Origin: Prostheceraeus crozeri
Lineage: Eukaryota; Platyhelminthes; Polycladida; Euryleptidae
DNA: 64,000 nt
NCBI GenBank assembly: GCA_907163375.1
Contig: CAJQUW010014418.1
Location: forward strand, 62,001 to 126,000
Reading direction: 5' to 3'
Of this stretch, positions 63,899 through 64,000 are shown one piece after another; within the stretch, counting starts at the first letter, position 1; each line of letters opens with the position of its first letter. The position numbers and the translations under genes are program-made. The notes beneath the pieces were generated by a model. The model searched no databases and was not told the DNA's origin. It worked only from the letters and a program-made list of their open reading frames with translations.

Positions 63899-64000
63899 AT
63901 GTCTCTGCCAACAAACAAACTGTACTGCGACATAGGTGATATCGAAGACAGTGAAAATGAAGAAAACGAAGATCCGGAGTCCCTTGAATGTAGTACGGAG
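63899..64000 (+). CDS. start of a gene running off the window
   Basis: ATG at 63899 opens a frame that is uninterrupted to the window end (34 codons). The product is acidic (DIGDIEDSENEENEDPESLE) after MSLPTNKLYC. Acidic N-termini like this occur in piggyBac-type and other domesticated transposases as well as in host proteins, so identity is open. The promoter motifs upstream support a true 5' end. Confidence 0.4.
   Translation, partial: MSLPTNKLYCDIGDIEDSENEENEDPESLECSTE

Overview
The window reads as metazoan genomic DNA, AT-rich and almost wholly made of transposable elements. Animal-typical families sit side by side: Penelope-like retroelements with GIY-YIG endonuclease, APE-type non-LTR retrotransposons, mariner and IS630/Tc1 elements, P (THAP), Merlin, piggyBac and hAT transposons, and a Maverick/Polinton virus-like element. 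This mixture fits an invertebrate, probably marine, but nothing fixes the species. No housekeeping gene is visible. The best candidate for a non-repeat gene start is at the extreme right edge (63899), behind a CRE and a TATA box.

Layout. 1-2.5 kb: AT-rich DNA and a decayed Penelope-like fragment. 2.6-2.95 kb: two inverted SINE-like copies, each carrying a complete hammerhead ribozyme; one also keeps tRNA-like A and B boxes. 3-4.2 kb: LINE reverse-transcriptase fragment. 4.2-6 kb: mariner with long inverted termini. 6.1-10.6 kb: Penelope-like material, including a long open RT/GIY-YIG frame flanked by short direct repeats that hold hammerhead-like motifs. 12.2-16.7 kb: a dispersed noncoding repeat split by a decayed P-type element, which contains a Merlin element and a Merlin footprint. 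16.7-51.1 kb: one 5'-truncated LINE on the minus strand, cut into three pieces by two giant insertions: a 16.6-kb almost perfectly palindromic element with no recognisable gene (17526-34160, 7-bp target duplication) and a 15.4-kb Polinton-like element (35109-50509, 6-bp target duplication). 51.1-55 kb: mostly unannotatable DNA. 55-63.3 kb: a decayed piggyBac element, interrupted by an hAT element with an intact 686-aa transposase and by an IS630/Tc1-type element. 63.3-64 kb: a second IS630 fragment, then the possible gene start.

The Polinton-like element carries the expected morphogenesis set: penton-like minor capsid, FtsK/HerA packaging ATPase, protein-primed DNA polymerase B, major capsid, adenain-like protease and membrane-active small proteins, plus a coiled-coil fibre-like gene. 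Nearly every gene has stops or frameshifts, so this is a dead copy; no integrase was found. Its plus-strand genes share a TAAAAA(A)TG start context, and two carry related hairpin modules directly after the stop codon.

Insertion order can be read from target duplications and paralogous empty sites: dispersed repeat, then LINE, then Polinton and giant palindrome; dispersed repeat, then P, then Merlin; piggyBac, then hAT and IS630. The giant palindrome (arms nearly identical) and the hAT (intact ORF, exact 8-bp duplication) look youngest.
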